Assembly: GCA_021299635.1 (NCBI GenBank)
Contig: JAJTFA010000001.1
Span: 533,842 to 597,841, forward strand
Source of the DNA: Sphingobacteriales bacterium
Lineage (GTDB): Bacteria; Bacteroidota; Bacteroidia; UKL13-3
Length of the DNA stretch: 64,000 nucleotides
Direction: 5' to 3'
A program made the position numbers and the translations under genes. The number at the start of each line of letters is the position of its first letter. Position 1 is the stretch's first letter. Under the pieces are notes generated by a model. The model searched no databases and was not told where the DNA came from. It saw only the letters and a list, made by a program, of their open reading frames with translations. Positions 19,534-29,705 of the stretch are shown piece after piece.

Positions 19534-19568
19534 TAAAAAAAGCCACCCTGTTTATTGAGGGCGGCTTT
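19534..19568 (-). terminator. Rho-independent terminator downstream of tRNA-Arg
   Basis: AAAGCCACCCTGTTTATTGAGGGCGGCTTT hairpin with T-run on minus strand. Confidence 0.65.
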
Positions 19569-19644
19569 GGTGGTCTCGACAGGATTCAAACCTGTAACCT
19601 TCTGATCCGTAGTCAGATGCTCTATTCAGTTGAGCTACGAAACC
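19568..19644 (-). tRNA. tRNA-Arg (anticodon ACG), CCA encoded
   Basis: GGTTTCG TA GCTC..GAGC A TCTGA CTACGGA TCAGA AGGTT ACAGG TTTGAAT CCTGT CGAGACC ACCA; all four arms pair. Confidence 0.95.
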
Positions 19645-19731
19645 GTTTTTAAGAGCAGCAAATATAGTGCAATTTCAACTTTATGCAATATTCAGCATCA
19701 AATCAGTTGGGCCTGCGGCTGCCTGCAATAA

Positions 19732-19749
19732 AAAAGCCCCCCGGCTTTT
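19732..19749 (-). terminator. Terminator of peroxiredoxin gene
   Basis: AAAAGCCCCCCGGCTTTT hairpin, T-run on minus strand. Confidence 0.6.
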
Positions 19750-19766
19750 GTATAATAGCATTGATA

Positions 19767-20252
19767 TTAGGCACCGGCTTGCACACCAAGTGCCTGCAGC
19801 GTATCGTTTATTGCCTGAAAATTGGGTAGTTCACCTGCATTTTCCAGTACTTCGGCATATTGTATGGTTCCGCTGCCATCTACCACAAATGCAGCGCGTT
19901 TGGCCACACCTTTCAGTCCCAGAATCCAGTCTTCATAAATGGCACCATAAGCCCTGCTGGCTTCTTTGTTAAAATCAGAAAGCAAATCAAAATTTAGTTT
20001 TTGCTCTTCTTTAAACTTAGCCAGTGTAAAAGGCAAATCCACAGAGATGGCCACTACATTGGCTTTATCATTGCTGTATAGGCTAATGGCATCTCTCACG
20101 GTGCACAATTGCGTGGTGCAAACACCGGTAAATGCAGCCGGAAAAAAATGAATAATCAGGTTTTTGCCTGCAAACTGTTCCAGTGTAACTTCTTTCTTGT
20201 CAGAATTAACCAGTTTAAATGAGGGGGCTTTATCGCCTTTCTTTAGTGTCAT
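19767..20252 (-). CDS. Peroxiredoxin (AhpC/TSA/redoxin family)
   Basis: FPAAFTGVCTTQLCTVRD active-site motif. Confidence 0.92.
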   Translation of the reverse strand: MTLKKGDKAPSFKLVNSDKKEVTLEQFAGKNLIIHFFPAAFTGVCTTQLCTVRDAISLYSNDKANVVAISVDLPFTLAKFKEEQKLNFDLLSDFNKEASRAYGAIYEDWILGLKGVAKRAAFVVDGSGTIQYAEVLENAGELPNFQAINDTLQALGVQAGA

Positions 20253-20301
20253 ACGTGTTATTGTTAATGTATTTAAATAGCAAAGATGTGTTTAAATTGT
20301 T

Positions 20302-21048
20302 TTAGTTCACCATGCGTTTAATAAAGCGCAGCTTGTGTGAGTATTCATCGCGTTCGGCATCATAAATTCCATGTCCGTCAATCTTATCAATTCTTACCCT
20401 GCCTGAGGCATGTATAATTTCATCAGGGTTTAGCATAATGCCCACATGGGTAATGCGGCCTTCATCGTTATCAAAAAATGCCAGGTCACCGGCTTTGGCT
20501 TCTTCTCTAAAACCCAGTGTTTCGCCCGTTTCGGCCTGCTGCCATGCATCTCTTGGCAGGTTTAATCCGCAAATGCGGTAAACAATTTGTGTAAGGCCAG
20601 AGCAATCAATACCAAAAGGGGAGCGGCCGCCCCACAGATAGGGCGCGTGTAAAAACTGTTTGGCCACATAAACAATATCTGATTTGCCGTAGGCAATATT
20701 GGGTAAATCCAGTTCGTAGCTTTGCTGGTTTATGTTGAAAATGCCATTGTTGTAATCGGGCAGCAGGCTTCCGGGTAAAATAAAAAAGGCATCGTTGCCT
20801 GCTTTTGCTTTATTAAACGGATAGCCAACAGAAACCACGGCACCGGCAGGCTCATGCATAAGTTTTTCTGTTTGCCTGCTGCTAATCCAACCTACATATT
20901 GGTCGGCATCGGTTTTAATATGAGTCCAGCCTGCTTCACTTTCTATCACCGTATAGGTTTCGCCAAAAAGCAGCATGGTTGTCATTTCAGAGGTGCTGCT
21001 TGCTTCTTTGCGCACAGGTATGCAGGAGAGTTTACAAATGCCTTTCAT
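20302..21048 (-). CDS. SH3 + NlpC/P60 peptidase
   Basis: Duplicate SH3-like N-term; PYLWGGRSPFGIDCSGLTQIVYR, GDLAFFDNDEGRITHVGIML. Confidence 0.92.
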   Translation of the reverse strand: MKGICKLSCIPVRKEASSTSEMTTMLLFGETYTVIESEAGWTHIKTDADQYVGWISSRQTEKLMHEPAGAVVSVGYPFNKAKAGNDAFFILPGSLLPDYNNGIFNINQQSYELDLPNIAYGKSDIVYVAKQFLHAPYLWGGRSPFGIDCSGLTQIVYRICGLNLPRDAWQQAETGETLGFREEAKAGDLAFFDNDEGRITHVGIMLNPDEIIHASGRVRIDKIDGHGIYDAERDEYSHKLRFIKRMVN

Positions 21049-21113
21049 ATGTTCCCAAAATTATAAATAATACGGATATTGCCCAGGTAGCATAACGTTG
21101 AATACTGAGTTGG

Positions 21114-21809
21114 TTAGTTGCCGGTTTGCTTCAGTTGTTTAATCCAGGTCATTACCAAATCAAACTGTTCCTGTCTGTTAAGGTGTGTATTGTCCAGCTC
21201 AATGGCATCGGCTGCTTTTTTAAGCGGACTATCGGCACGGGTAGAATCAATGCGGTCTCTTTTCTCCAGATTGGCCAATACTTCTTCAGCCGTGGTTTGT
21301 TGTCCTTTTGCTTTCAGTTCATCCAGCCTGCGCTGCGCTCTTACGGTGGGTTGTGCAGTAACAAAAATTTTCAGTTCGGCATCAGGAAAAACAACGGTGC
21401 CAATATCGCGCCCATCCATTACAATGCCTTTTTCTTTGCCTAATTCCTGTTGTTGTTTTACCAGAAACCTGCGCACTTCGCTAATGGCACTTACATCGCT
21501 TACCACACTTGCCACACGCGGGTTTATGCGTATTTCCTGTTCCACATTTTCTCCGTTGAGCAGGGTTTGCTGTGTTTGTGTATCGGCATTATAGCTAAAA
21601 TCAATTTTTATAAAAGGCAGTGCCTCGGCTACCATTTCCGGATGATGAATATCAATCTGATTTTTGAGGAGGTATAAGGCAACGGCTCTGTACATAGCGC
21701 CTGTATCAATAAACCGATAGCCCAGTTGTTTGGCTAATTGTTTGGCCAATGTGCTTTTTCCGCAGGAAGAGTACCCATCAATGGCAATAATGATTTTTGA
21801 TTCAGGCAT
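21114..21809 (-). CDS. cmk: Cytidylate kinase
   Basis: IAIDGYSSCGKSTLAKQLA, FIDTGAMYRAVAL, MDGRDIGTVVFPDAELKIFVTA. Confidence 0.96.
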   Translation of the reverse strand: MPESKIIIAIDGYSSCGKSTLAKQLAKQLGYRFIDTGAMYRAVALYLLKNQIDIHHPEMVAEALPFIKIDFSYNADTQTQQTLLNGENVEQEIRINPRVASVVSDVSAISEVRRFLVKQQQELGKEKGIVMDGRDIGTVVFPDAELKIFVTAQPTVRAQRRLDELKAKGQQTTAEEVLANLEKRDRIDSTRADSPLKKAADAIELDNTHLNRQEQFDLVMTWIKQLKQTGN

Positions 21810-21849
21810 TGCGTTGTTGTTTCAGCAAAGTAAAGCAACGCAGTGATAA

Positions 21850-22920
21850 TTACGAAGCCGTTTTTTTCTTTTTCAGGTATTCATTCATAAACACAATGAA
21901 TGAGATATGGTTGGTGGAGTGGCCCACATGATAGCCTGTGCGTCCGTATGCCACCTGAAATTTAGAGAGCCTTAGGCCAAAGCCCCAGGCAAAACCTGTC
22001 ATACCACCGGTTTCTTCCAGTTTCATTTCCCACCTGCGCAAGTGGTTATATCCCAAGCCCACATAAAAGTTTTTGCCCAGCAGCAACTCACCGCTCAGGT
22101 TTATGTGGCTCAGCACCTGATCAAAGGCATTAAACGATTCGGGTATGGGTTGGCCGGTTTCCAGGTCTCTTTTTAAGCCCGGTTTGTTGGGGTTGTTATA
22201 CAACAGGCCTCCCGGATTTTGCAGGTTATGCGCCACCAGTGAAAAACGAAACGGGGCATGCGCAAATTTTTTGCTTACGCCAACTTGTAAATTAAAAGGC
22301 AGCGTTTCGTTGTTGCCTGCACGGTATGTTTTAATCTGGGTTCCAAGATTAGCGGCTACCACAGAGAGGGTAAACAGTTTTTCGGGATCGTAGTAGGTAG
22401 CAGCCAGATCGGTGGCAATACCCAGTGAGGTATAACTTTCAAGCGTGGAGTAAATAAATTTTAACTGCCCCCCAACGCTTAATTTATTAAATGTTTTGGC
22501 ATAGCCTGCCTGAAAGCAATACTCGGCAGCAGTAAATTCTCCCAGCACATCTCCGGTGGCACTGGTTTGCCTAAAAGTACCGTAGTTAATGTATTGCAAG
22601 CCTGCAGAAAAAGTGCCTACACTGTCTTTATGTTTGGCATAAGTAACATAGCCGGCACCAATGCCATCAAAATAAAAAACATGGTTATAGCCCACCTGGT
22701 TATCCATTTCTTTAGTGAGCAATGCCGGATTTTGCGAAGCAAGGTTCACATCGTTTTCACGAGTGGCAATGGCGTAGCCACCCAGCGCGGCAATGCGTGC
22801 ATTGGGTTGCAGGGTTAAAAACTGATAGGTTCCGGTGCCGCCAATTTGTGCCGATGTGTATGCGGCCAACGATGCAAATAGAATTAATAAATAAAATCTC
22901 ACCGTTTCAAAAATATTCAA
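21850..22920 (-). CDS. porQ: Type IX secretion system protein PorQ
   Basis: GTGTYQFLTLQPNARIAALGG; cmk-porQ adjacency typical of Bacteroidota. Confidence 0.85.
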   Translation of the reverse strand: MNIFETVRFYLLILFASLAAYTSAQIGGTGTYQFLTLQPNARIAALGGYAIATRENDVNLASQNPALLTKEMDNQVGYNHVFYFDGIGAGYVTYAKHKDSVGTFSAGLQYINYGTFRQTSATGDVLGEFTAAEYCFQAGYAKTFNKLSVGGQLKFIYSTLESYTSLGIATDLAATYYDPEKLFTLSVVAANLGTQIKTYRAGNNETLPFNLQVGVSKKFAHAPFRFSLVAHNLQNPGGLLYNNPNKPGLKRDLETGQPIPESFNAFDQVLSHINLSGELLLGKNFYVGLGYNHLRRWEMKLEETGGMTGFAWGFGLRLSKFQVAYGRTGYHVGHSTNHISFIVFMNEYLKKKKTAS

Positions 22921-22957
22921 TTAAACGATAATTGATGCTAAAAAGTATGGCAATAAA

Positions 22958-22977
22958 AAAGCCCCTTGCGGGGCTTT
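22958..22977 (-). terminator. Rho-independent terminator
   Basis: AAAGCCCCTTGCGGGGCTTT. Confidence 0.75.
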
Positions 22978-22998
22978 AAGTATTGGTATTTAAAAAAA

Positions 22999-23688
22999 TT
23001 AGTCTCTTCTTCCCAGCAACATCATTACCCAGTAAAGCAAAGAGGCAATGGCAGAAAGTGCAGCTACCACATAAGTCATGGCAGCCCATTTTAAGGCATC
23101 TTTGGCCATATCTCGCTCATCACTCATTACAATACCTTTATTGGTAAGCCATGCAAGGGCACGGTTGCTGGCATCAAACTCTACCGGTAAAGTAATTACA
23201 GAGAAAAGTGTAATTACACCCTGACAGGCGATGATGGTAAGCAATACAATCTCAAACGGAAATGCTTTGAATAAAAACATACCACCAAACATCATCACCA
23301 TGATGATGATATTGAGGATGCGTGCACTGGCATTTTGCATAGGCACCATGGCTGAACGAAATTTGAGCATGCTGTAGGCTGTGGCATGTTGCACTGCATG
23401 TCCGCATTCATGTGCGGCAATAGATGCAGCAGTAATATGCCTGCCATGATATACATCGTGACTTAAATTTACCGTTTTGTTTAATGGGTTGTAGTGGTCG
23501 GTTAAGGAACCTTCGGTGCTAATTACCTTCACGTCATAAATGCCATTATCTTTAAGCATGGCCTCTGCAATTTCGGCACCACTCATGTCATGTCTTAATG
23601 ACACCTGACTGTAACGGTTAACTTTAGAACGAAAACGCCAGCTAACAGCTAAGCTGAGCACGGCAAATACAATAAACAGGAATAGCAT
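22999..23688 (-). CDS. Zinc metallopeptidase (YugP-like membrane peptidase)
   Basis: AAHECGHAVQHATAY HExxH-type motif, transmembrane segments. Confidence 0.88.
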   Translation of the reverse strand: MLFLFIVFAVLSLAVSWRFRSKVNRYSQVSLRHDMSGAEIAEAMLKDNGIYDVKVISTEGSLTDHYNPLNKTVNLSHDVYHGRHITAASIAAHECGHAVQHATAYSMLKFRSAMVPMQNASARILNIIIMVMMFGGMFLFKAFPFEIVLLTIIACQGVITLFSVITLPVEFDASNRALAWLTNKGIVMSDERDMAKDALKWAAMTYVVAALSAIASLLYWVMMLLGRRD

Positions 23689-23739
23689 AGTTATTTTTAA
23701 AATTTACGTGTAAGGTTCTTCAATAATTGTTCCAATTGC

Positions 23740-23901
23740 TCAGAAAGCAAATTTAATAATCATGATAATAACACCAATCAAAAACATCAGGATAGATATT
23801 TTATTGATGCCATGCATCATTTTTAAATTAAACGAGTGTGGAGCACCCGGTGCGGGTTTTTTCCAAAACGTGATATAGGACGCAAATTTTTTAATGATCA
23901 T
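23740..23901 (-). CDS. Small membrane protein, unknown function
   Basis: MIIKKFASYITFWKKPAPGAPHSFNLKMMHGINKISILMFLIGVIIMIIKFAF; single TM helix. Confidence 0.5.
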   Translation of the reverse strand: MIIKKFASYITFWKKPAPGAPHSFNLKMMHGINKISILMFLIGVIIMIIKFAF

Positions 23902-23950
23902 AATCTTAAAACAAACATACATATATATAGTTTCAAAAGAAAAGCATGTG

Positions 23951-24002
23951 TTTAGGTATGTATAAAATTAATTTTTAGACATGCCTAAAAATACTATATT
24001 TG
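23951..24002 (+). promoter_or_regulatory. Predicted MntR/DtxR-type operator and -7 box of mntR
   Basis: TTTAGGTATGTATAAA (23951-23966) and palindrome TTTAGACATGCCTAAA (23974-23989), then TATATTTG (23995-24002) 4 nt before ATG 24007. Confidence 0.6.
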
Positions 24003-24006
24003 TGTG

Positions 24007-24666
24007 ATGTATTCGTTTACGGAAGAAAATTACCTCAAAGCTATTTACAAGCTTTCTGAAAACAACCGCCAATCCATCAGCACCAATGCCATTGCAGATT
24101 TGTTGCAAACCAAGGCTGCATCGGTTACGGATATGATTAGAAAGCTGGCTGAAAAAAAATTACTCAAGTATGAAAAATACAAGGGAGTGGAGTTAACCGA
24201 AAAAGGTAAGCGTGTAGCTGTTGATACGGTGCGCAAACACCGTTTGTGGGAAGTGTTTTTGTGCGACAAGCTTAAATTTGGGTGGGATGAGGTGCATGAT
24301 ATTGCCGAACAGTTGGAGCATATCAACTCTGCATTGCTCATTGATAAACTGGATGCTTTTTTGGGTTATCCCTCGCATGATCCGCATGGAGATCCCATTC
24401 CCACCAAAAACGGTGATATCAAAAAATCTGAATTTGTATTACTTAATACAGTAAAGGCATTACAACCGGTTATCATGTCGGGTGTGGCTGATCACAGCGT
24501 CCTTTTTTTACAGCACCTGGATAAAATTGGTTTACGGCTTGGTACCAGTTGTTTAATTGAGGAGATGAATGCCTATGATGGTTCCCTTAAATTAAAACTC
24601 AACAGCAAACAATCCATCAGCATTAGCAAAGACGTAGCAAAAAATATTTTAGTGAAACCGGTTTAA
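24007..24666 (+). CDS. mntR: DtxR/MntR-family metal-dependent regulator
   Basis: TEENYLKAIYKLSENN, HTH, HDIAEQLEH metal ligands, C-terminal FeoA-like domain; the track start 24004 is GTG. Confidence 0.85.
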   Translation: MYSFTEENYLKAIYKLSENNRQSISTNAIADLLQTKAASVTDMIRKLAEKKLLKYEKYKGVELTEKGKRVAVDTVRKHRLWEVFLCDKLKFGWDEVHDIAEQLEHINSALLIDKLDAFLGYPSHDPHGDPIPTKNGDIKKSEFVLLNTVKALQPVIMSGVADHSVLFLQHLDKIGLRLGTSCLIEEMNAYDGSLKLKLNSKQSISISKDVAKNILVKPV

Positions 24667-24669
24667 GTT

Positions 24670-26550
24670 ATGAGAGCAGAAAAATCATTAAGTGAGGTGC
24701 ATGAGAGTGTACAGATTCCGGAAAAGAAAAACTTCTGGAAAACACTTTTTGCATTTATTGGTCCGGCTTATCTGGTAAGCGTAGGTTATATGGATCCGGG
24801 CAACTGGGCTACCGATATTGCCGGGGGTAGCAAATTTGGCTACCAGCTTATTTGGGTGCTGCTCATGAGCAACCTGATGGCATTGTTGCTGCAAAGCTTG
24901 TCGGCCCGACTGGGTATTGTTAAAGGCTGGGATTTGGCGCAAGCCTCCAGACAACAATATCCGAAATGGGCCAATGTTTCATTGTATGTGTTTGCAGAGA
25001 TTGCCATTGCTGCCTGTGATTTGGCCGAGATTATTGGTATGGCTATTGGTTTGCAGTTGCTGTTTGATTTGCCACTTGTTTACGGGGTATTAATTACAGC
25101 TCTTGATACTTTTCTTTTGCTTTTTCTGCTCAACAAAGGTATCCGCAAAATGGAAGCATTTATACTGGTGCTGGTTGCCGTAATTGGTGTTTCTTTTGTG
25201 GCAGAAATGCTCATTGTTAAACCAAGTATGGCAGAAGTGGCCACAGGCTTTGTGCCCACCGGTTTATCGCATACTGCGCTGTATATTGCTATCGGCATTA
25301 TTGGTGCTACCGTTATGCCGCATAACCTGTACCTGCACTCTGCTCTGGTGCAAACCAGAAAATTTCCAAAGGATGAAAAAGGGTTGGCGCGTGCCATTAA
25401 ATTCAATTTCATTGATTCGGTAGTGGCCCTCAATCTTGCTTTTTTTGTGAATGCAGCTATCCTGATTTTAGCAGGAACAGCTTTTTACAGATTGGGCTAT
25501 CATGAAGTTTCAGACATAAAGGATGCACATATCCTGCTTAAAAATATTTTTGGCGATTTGGCACCTGCCTTGTTTGCCATTGCACTTATTGCTGCGGGTC
25601 AGAGCTCAACCATCACCGGCACACTTGCCGGACAAATTGTAATGGAGGGTTATTTAAACCTGCGCATCAGCCCATGGCTCAGGCGGTTGCTCACCAGGTT
25701 GGTGGCCATCATCCCTGCCTTGTTTACCATTCTGTTTGTTGGTGAAAACAAGTTGGGTGATTTGCTCGTACTGAGTCAGGTTGTATTAAGCATGCAACTG
25801 GGATTTGCAGTTATCCCGCTTATCCATTTTACCTCCAGCAAAAAACTCATGGCCAAATTTGCCATTGGCAATACCCTTAAAATACTGGCATGGCTCTCTG
25901 CCATTATCATTGTTTCACTCAACGTTAAACTGGTTATAGAGGAAATACAATCGTTTTTTATTTATCTGGAAAACGGTTTCTGGTGGCTCAAGTTATTGGT
26001 ATTGCTTGCGGCTGCTTTTGCTGCGGTGCTGCTCATCTTCATTTGTGTAGAGCCATTTCTACATCCTTACACAGCGGAAAAAAACGGGGTGCCGCATGGC
26101 AAAGCCATTTCATTTACAGAAGTTGAAAAACCACAATACAGGCATATTGCACTTACAGTAGATTTTAGTGCCAATGATGAATCAACCATACAGCATGCAT
26201 TATCTATGGGTGGCAAGCAGGCACGTTACCTGCTCATACATGCTGTAGAGTCGGCCGGGGCCTTGCGCATGGGCGAAGAAATCCTGGATAATGAAACCCG
26301 ACATGATTTACTGAATTTAAAAGCCTACCAAAACCGCCTGGTAGAAATGGGTTATGAGGTAAGCATAGAACTGGGCTTTGGTAAATCGGCAAGGGCCATT
26401 ACAGATATTATTAATAAAAATGAAATTGATTTGGTGGTGATGGCTGCACATGGGCATACCGGCATTAAGGATTTTATTTTTGGTTCAACGGTAGATAAAG
26501 TGCGCCACGCAGTGCGTCCGGCTGTATTTATTGTTAAAAGTTCATCCTGA
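24670..26550 (+). CDS. mntH: Nramp-family Mn2+/divalent metal transporter fused to universal stress protein domain
   Basis: GYMDPGNWATD and GATVMPHNLYLHSALV Nramp motifs; C-term VVMAAHGHTGIKDFIFGSTVDKVRHAVRPAVFIVK UspA. Confidence 0.93.
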   Translation: MRAEKSLSEVHESVQIPEKKNFWKTLFAFIGPAYLVSVGYMDPGNWATDIAGGSKFGYQLIWVLLMSNLMALLLQSLSARLGIVKGWDLAQASRQQYPKWANVSLYVFAEIAIAACDLAEIIGMAIGLQLLFDLPLVYGVLITALDTFLLLFLLNKGIRKMEAFILVLVAVIGVSFVAEMLIVKPSMAEVATGFVPTGLSHTALYIAIGIIGATVMPHNLYLHSALVQTRKFPKDEKGLARAIKFNFIDSVVALNLAFFVNAAILILAGTAFYRLGYHEVSDIKDAHILLKNIFGDLAPALFAIALIAAGQSSTITGTLAGQIVMEGYLNLRISPWLRRLLTRLVAIIPALFTILFVGENKLGDLLVLSQVVLSMQLGFAVIPLIHFTSSKKLMAKFAIGNTLKILAWLSAIIIVSLNVKLVIEEIQSFFIYLENGFWWLKLLVLLAAAFAAVLLIFICVEPFLHPYTAEKNGVPHGKAISFTEVEKPQYRHIALTVDFSANDESTIQHALSMGGKQARYLLIHAVESAGALRMGEEILDNETRHDLLNLKAYQNRLVEMGYEVSIELGFGKSARAITDIINKNEIDLVVMAAHGHTGIKDFIFGSTVDKVRHAVRPAVFIVKSSS

Positions 26551-27041
26551 TGGAGCAGCGTTTTACGGAGTTAAAAGCCAAGGCAACAAAAGAGCTGGAT
26601 GCAACTAAGAAATTCTTTGAGCGCCTGAAAAAGAAAACACCCAAAGACCTGGACGATCAGTTTCTGCAATTGCATGAGCAAGCATTTGGGCATATTGATT
26701 GTTTGAAGTGCGCCAACTGCTGCAAAACCACCGGTCCGCTTTTTTTGCAGAAAGATATTGAACGGTTGGCAAAGCATCTAAAAATGAAGCCGGGTGATTT
26801 TATTACACGTTACCTGCACATGGATGAGGACGGAGATTTTGTATTGAATGTATTGCCTTGCCCTTTTCTGGGTGCCGATAATTATTGCTCGGTTTATGAT
26901 GCCCGCCCCAATGCCTGCAGGGAATACCCGCATACCAACCAGAGAAAAATGCATACCATTTTTAAAGAAACACTCAACAATACGTTGGTTTGTCCGGCTG
27001 TTTTTGAGATTGTAGAAAAATTGAAATCGGTTTATCCTTAG
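26550..27041 (+). CDS. YkgJ-family cysteine cluster protein
   Basis: CLKCANCCKTTGP...CPFLGADNYCSVYDARPNACREYP. Confidence 0.88.
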   Translation: MEQRFTELKAKATKELDATKKFFERLKKKTPKDLDDQFLQLHEQAFGHIDCLKCANCCKTTGPLFLQKDIERLAKHLKMKPGDFITRYLHMDEDGDFVLNVLPCPFLGADNYCSVYDARPNACREYPHTNQRKMHTIFKETLNNTLVCPAVFEIVEKLKSVYP

Positions 27042-27451
27042 TTTATCTGTGCATCTAAAAATCGGTCTTGCATGGCGGCTGTTGGCAAATAGCAGCTTTC
27101 GTGCTTACCAAACCAGCCATAACGGTTATTGGCAATAAACCGGTACACGGCATTTCTGATGAATGCAGGAATGGCAAATAATAACACAGCAAAAGCATAA
27201 ACACCTCCAAGTTTTTGCAAGGCCCTGATGGCGGCACCAGAGCGCGTATACAGCTTGCCGTTGTCTTGCAACACAAAGGTGTTGGTATCGGTATCAGAAG
27301 GCAAGGCTTGCGCTGCATAAGCCGATTGCAGGGATGCAAAACGAAATACTTTCTTACGATCACGCTTGAGTATAAACTGTACACTGCGGATGCATAAACC
27401 GCAATAACCATCAAAAAAAATAATCGGATGCCGGGTGGTAGTTGCCTTCAT
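27038..27451 (-). CDS. DCC1-like thiol-disulfide oxidoreductase (DUF393)
   Basis: IIFFDGYCGLCIRSVQFILKRD. Confidence 0.9.
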   Translation of the reverse strand: MKATTTRHPIIFFDGYCGLCIRSVQFILKRDRKKVFRFASLQSAYAAQALPSDTDTNTFVLQDNGKLYTRSGAAIRALQKLGGVYAFAVLLFAIPAFIRNAVYRFIANNRYGWFGKHESCYLPTAAMQDRFLDAQIN

Positions 27452-27502
27452 GATAATCTATGCTGCAAATGTTTATCTTCGCGCCTTCAAATTTAGTACA
27501 AT

Positions 27503-28831
27503 ATGTTTGAAAGCTTAAGTAGTAAACTCGATAAAGCCTTTAAAACACTTAAAGGGCAAGGTAAAATCACCGAAATCAATGTAGCCGAAACGATTAAGGA
27601 AATTCGCAAGGCATTGCTTGATGCAGACGTAAACTATAAAATTGCCAAACAATTTACTGATACGGTTAAAGAAAAAGCACTTGGCCAAAATGTACTCACC
27701 GCGGTTTCTCCGGGCCAGTTGCTGGTAAAAATTGTAAACGATGAACTGGCTTTGTTGCTAGGCGGCCAAACGGCCGATGTTAACCTTAATGGAAACCCTG
27801 CTATTATTTTAATGGCAGGCTTGCAGGGTTCAGGTAAAACAACACACACAGCCAAACTCGCATCTTTCATTAAGAAAAAAGGAAAAAGTGTGATGATGGC
27901 AGCGGCAGACGTTTATCGTCCGGCTGCTATTGAGCAGCTCAAAGTGTTGGGTGCGCAAATTGATGTGCCTGTTTACTTTGAAAATGAGAATAAAAATCCG
28001 GTAAGCATTGCCCAAAATGCATTGAAAAAGGCCAAAGAGGAAGGGGTAAAGGTGCTGATTGTGGATACAGCCGGCCGCTTGAGTATTGATGAGGAAATGA
28101 TGGCAGAGATTGGCAATATCAAGAAAGCACTTTCGCCTCAGGAAATTTTATTTGTGGTGGATGCCATGACGGGTCAGGATGCCGTGAATACAGCCAAGGC
28201 ATTTAATGATGTGTTGAATTTTAGTGGTGTGATTTTAACAAAGCTGGATGGTGATACACGCGGTGGTGCTGCGCTATCTATCAAGTCAATCGTTGATAAA
28301 CCCATTAAGTTTATCGGTACAGGGGAGAAGATAGAGGCATTGGATGTGTTCCATCCGGATCGTATGGCTCAGCGTATTTTGGGTATGGGTGATATTGTGA
28401 GTTTGGTGGAGCGTGCACAACAGGTTTTTGATGAAGAAGAGGCAGAACGTATTCAGAAAAAATTACTGAAAGACCAGTTTACGTTTGAAGATTTTTATAC
28501 CCAAATTCAGCAGATTAAGAAAATGGGTAATCTCAAAGATCTCATGGCCATGATACCCGGAGTGGGTAAAGCAGTAAAAGATCTGGATATTAGCGATGAT
28601 TCATTTAAACACATAGAGGCCATTATCAATTCCATGACGCCTGCTGAGCGTAAAACACCTGATATCATCAATGGCTCTCGCAGAAAGCGTATAGCCAGCG
28701 GCAGCGGAACCGATATTCAGAAAGTAAATCAGTTGTTGAAGCAGTTTGAGGATATGCGCAAAATGATGAAAACCATGAGTAAATTTCAGGGTTCAGGACG
28801 CGCCATGCCCAATCTGCCATTTATGAGGTGA
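27503..28831 (+). CDS. ffh: Signal recognition particle protein Ffh
   Basis: GLQGSGKTTHTAKLA, VDTAGRLSIDEEMM, M-domain RRKRIASGSG. Confidence 0.97.
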   Translation: MFESLSSKLDKAFKTLKGQGKITEINVAETIKEIRKALLDADVNYKIAKQFTDTVKEKALGQNVLTAVSPGQLLVKIVNDELALLLGGQTADVNLNGNPAIILMAGLQGSGKTTHTAKLASFIKKKGKSVMMAAADVYRPAAIEQLKVLGAQIDVPVYFENENKNPVSIAQNALKKAKEEGVKVLIVDTAGRLSIDEEMMAEIGNIKKALSPQEILFVVDAMTGQDAVNTAKAFNDVLNFSGVILTKLDGDTRGGAALSIKSIVDKPIKFIGTGEKIEALDVFHPDRMAQRILGMGDIVSLVERAQQVFDEEEAERIQKKLLKDQFTFEDFYTQIQQIKKMGNLKDLMAMIPGVGKAVKDLDISDDSFKHIEAIINSMTPAERKTPDIINGSRRKRIASGSGTDIQKVNQLLKQFEDMRKMMKTMSKFQGSGRAMPNLPFMR

Positions 28832-28863
28832 GAAGGTTTGCCTGAAGAAACATCTGCCTAAAT

Positions 28864-29685
28864 TTAAGGCAAACTGTTTTTAAAATCCTGATAGCGCTGT
28901 TGAAAAGTTTGTCCCGTTTTGCTTCCCAATGCGTTCCATTCATTTTCAATATTCACAATACGATTATCAGGGTTGGGATGTGTGCTCAAGAATTCAGGCG
29001 GACTGCTGCTTCCCTGACTAATAATTTTTTCGAAAAAGTATTTTGCACCACGTGCATCATATTCGGTAGGGTACAGGTAAATCACAGAATATTTATCAGC
29101 TTCTGTTTCATTATCGCGGCTAAATTTTAAGCCAATTACGGCTGTTGCCATTTCTGCTACCAATCCGGGGTTATTGCCCAATACCACGCTGAGTAGCGTT
29201 GTGATGCCATAAATCTTTGTAAGTTGATCGGTACTATGCCTGCGGTCGGCATGCGCTATTTCATGACCCATGACTCCGGCCAGCTGGGTTTCATTATCAA
29301 GAAATTTTATTAAACCGGTATACACATAAATATAACCGCCCGGTGTGCAAAAGGCATTGAGCACATTATCATTTTTAATGATCTTGGTTTGCCATTCAAA
29401 TTTGTCCTTATAAAAAACTTTACCTCCATCAAGGATGGTTTTGGTAATGCGCCTTAAATGACCATAGGCAACCGGATACTGTGTTTCGCTGAGGATGGGA
29501 TACTCTTGTGGATTTTTTTCAATCTCAGCAACGGTTTGTTTGCCTAACTGAATATCATCAGTCACGCTAAAAATATTAACGGAGTCATCATCCGGATTAT
29601 CCTTTGAGCAGGAGGCTAATCCTAAGCTTAGCGAAAGGAGTAAAACCCAAATGGAATGTTTGAATATGCCTGATAGTTTCATCAT
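28864..29685 (-). CDS. M48-family metalloprotease, lipoprotein
   Basis: GVMGHEIAHADRRHS; lipobox LGLASC. Confidence 0.92.
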   Translation of the reverse strand: MMKLSGIFKHSIWVLLLSLSLGLASCSKDNPDDDSVNIFSVTDDIQLGKQTVAEIEKNPQEYPILSETQYPVAYGHLRRITKTILDGGKVFYKDKFEWQTKIIKNDNVLNAFCTPGGYIYVYTGLIKFLDNETQLAGVMGHEIAHADRRHSTDQLTKIYGITTLLSVVLGNNPGLVAEMATAVIGLKFSRDNETEADKYSVIYLYPTEYDARGAKYFFEKIISQGSSSPPEFLSTHPNPDNRIVNIENEWNALGSKTGQTFQQRYQDFKNSLP

Positions 29686-29705
29686 CTTCTCAAAAATAAG
29701 GTTAT

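Noticed and set aside
21118-21594. 158-aa plus-strand ORF opposite cmk
   Set aside because: Ser/Cys/Leu-rich antisense shadow of cytidylate kinase.
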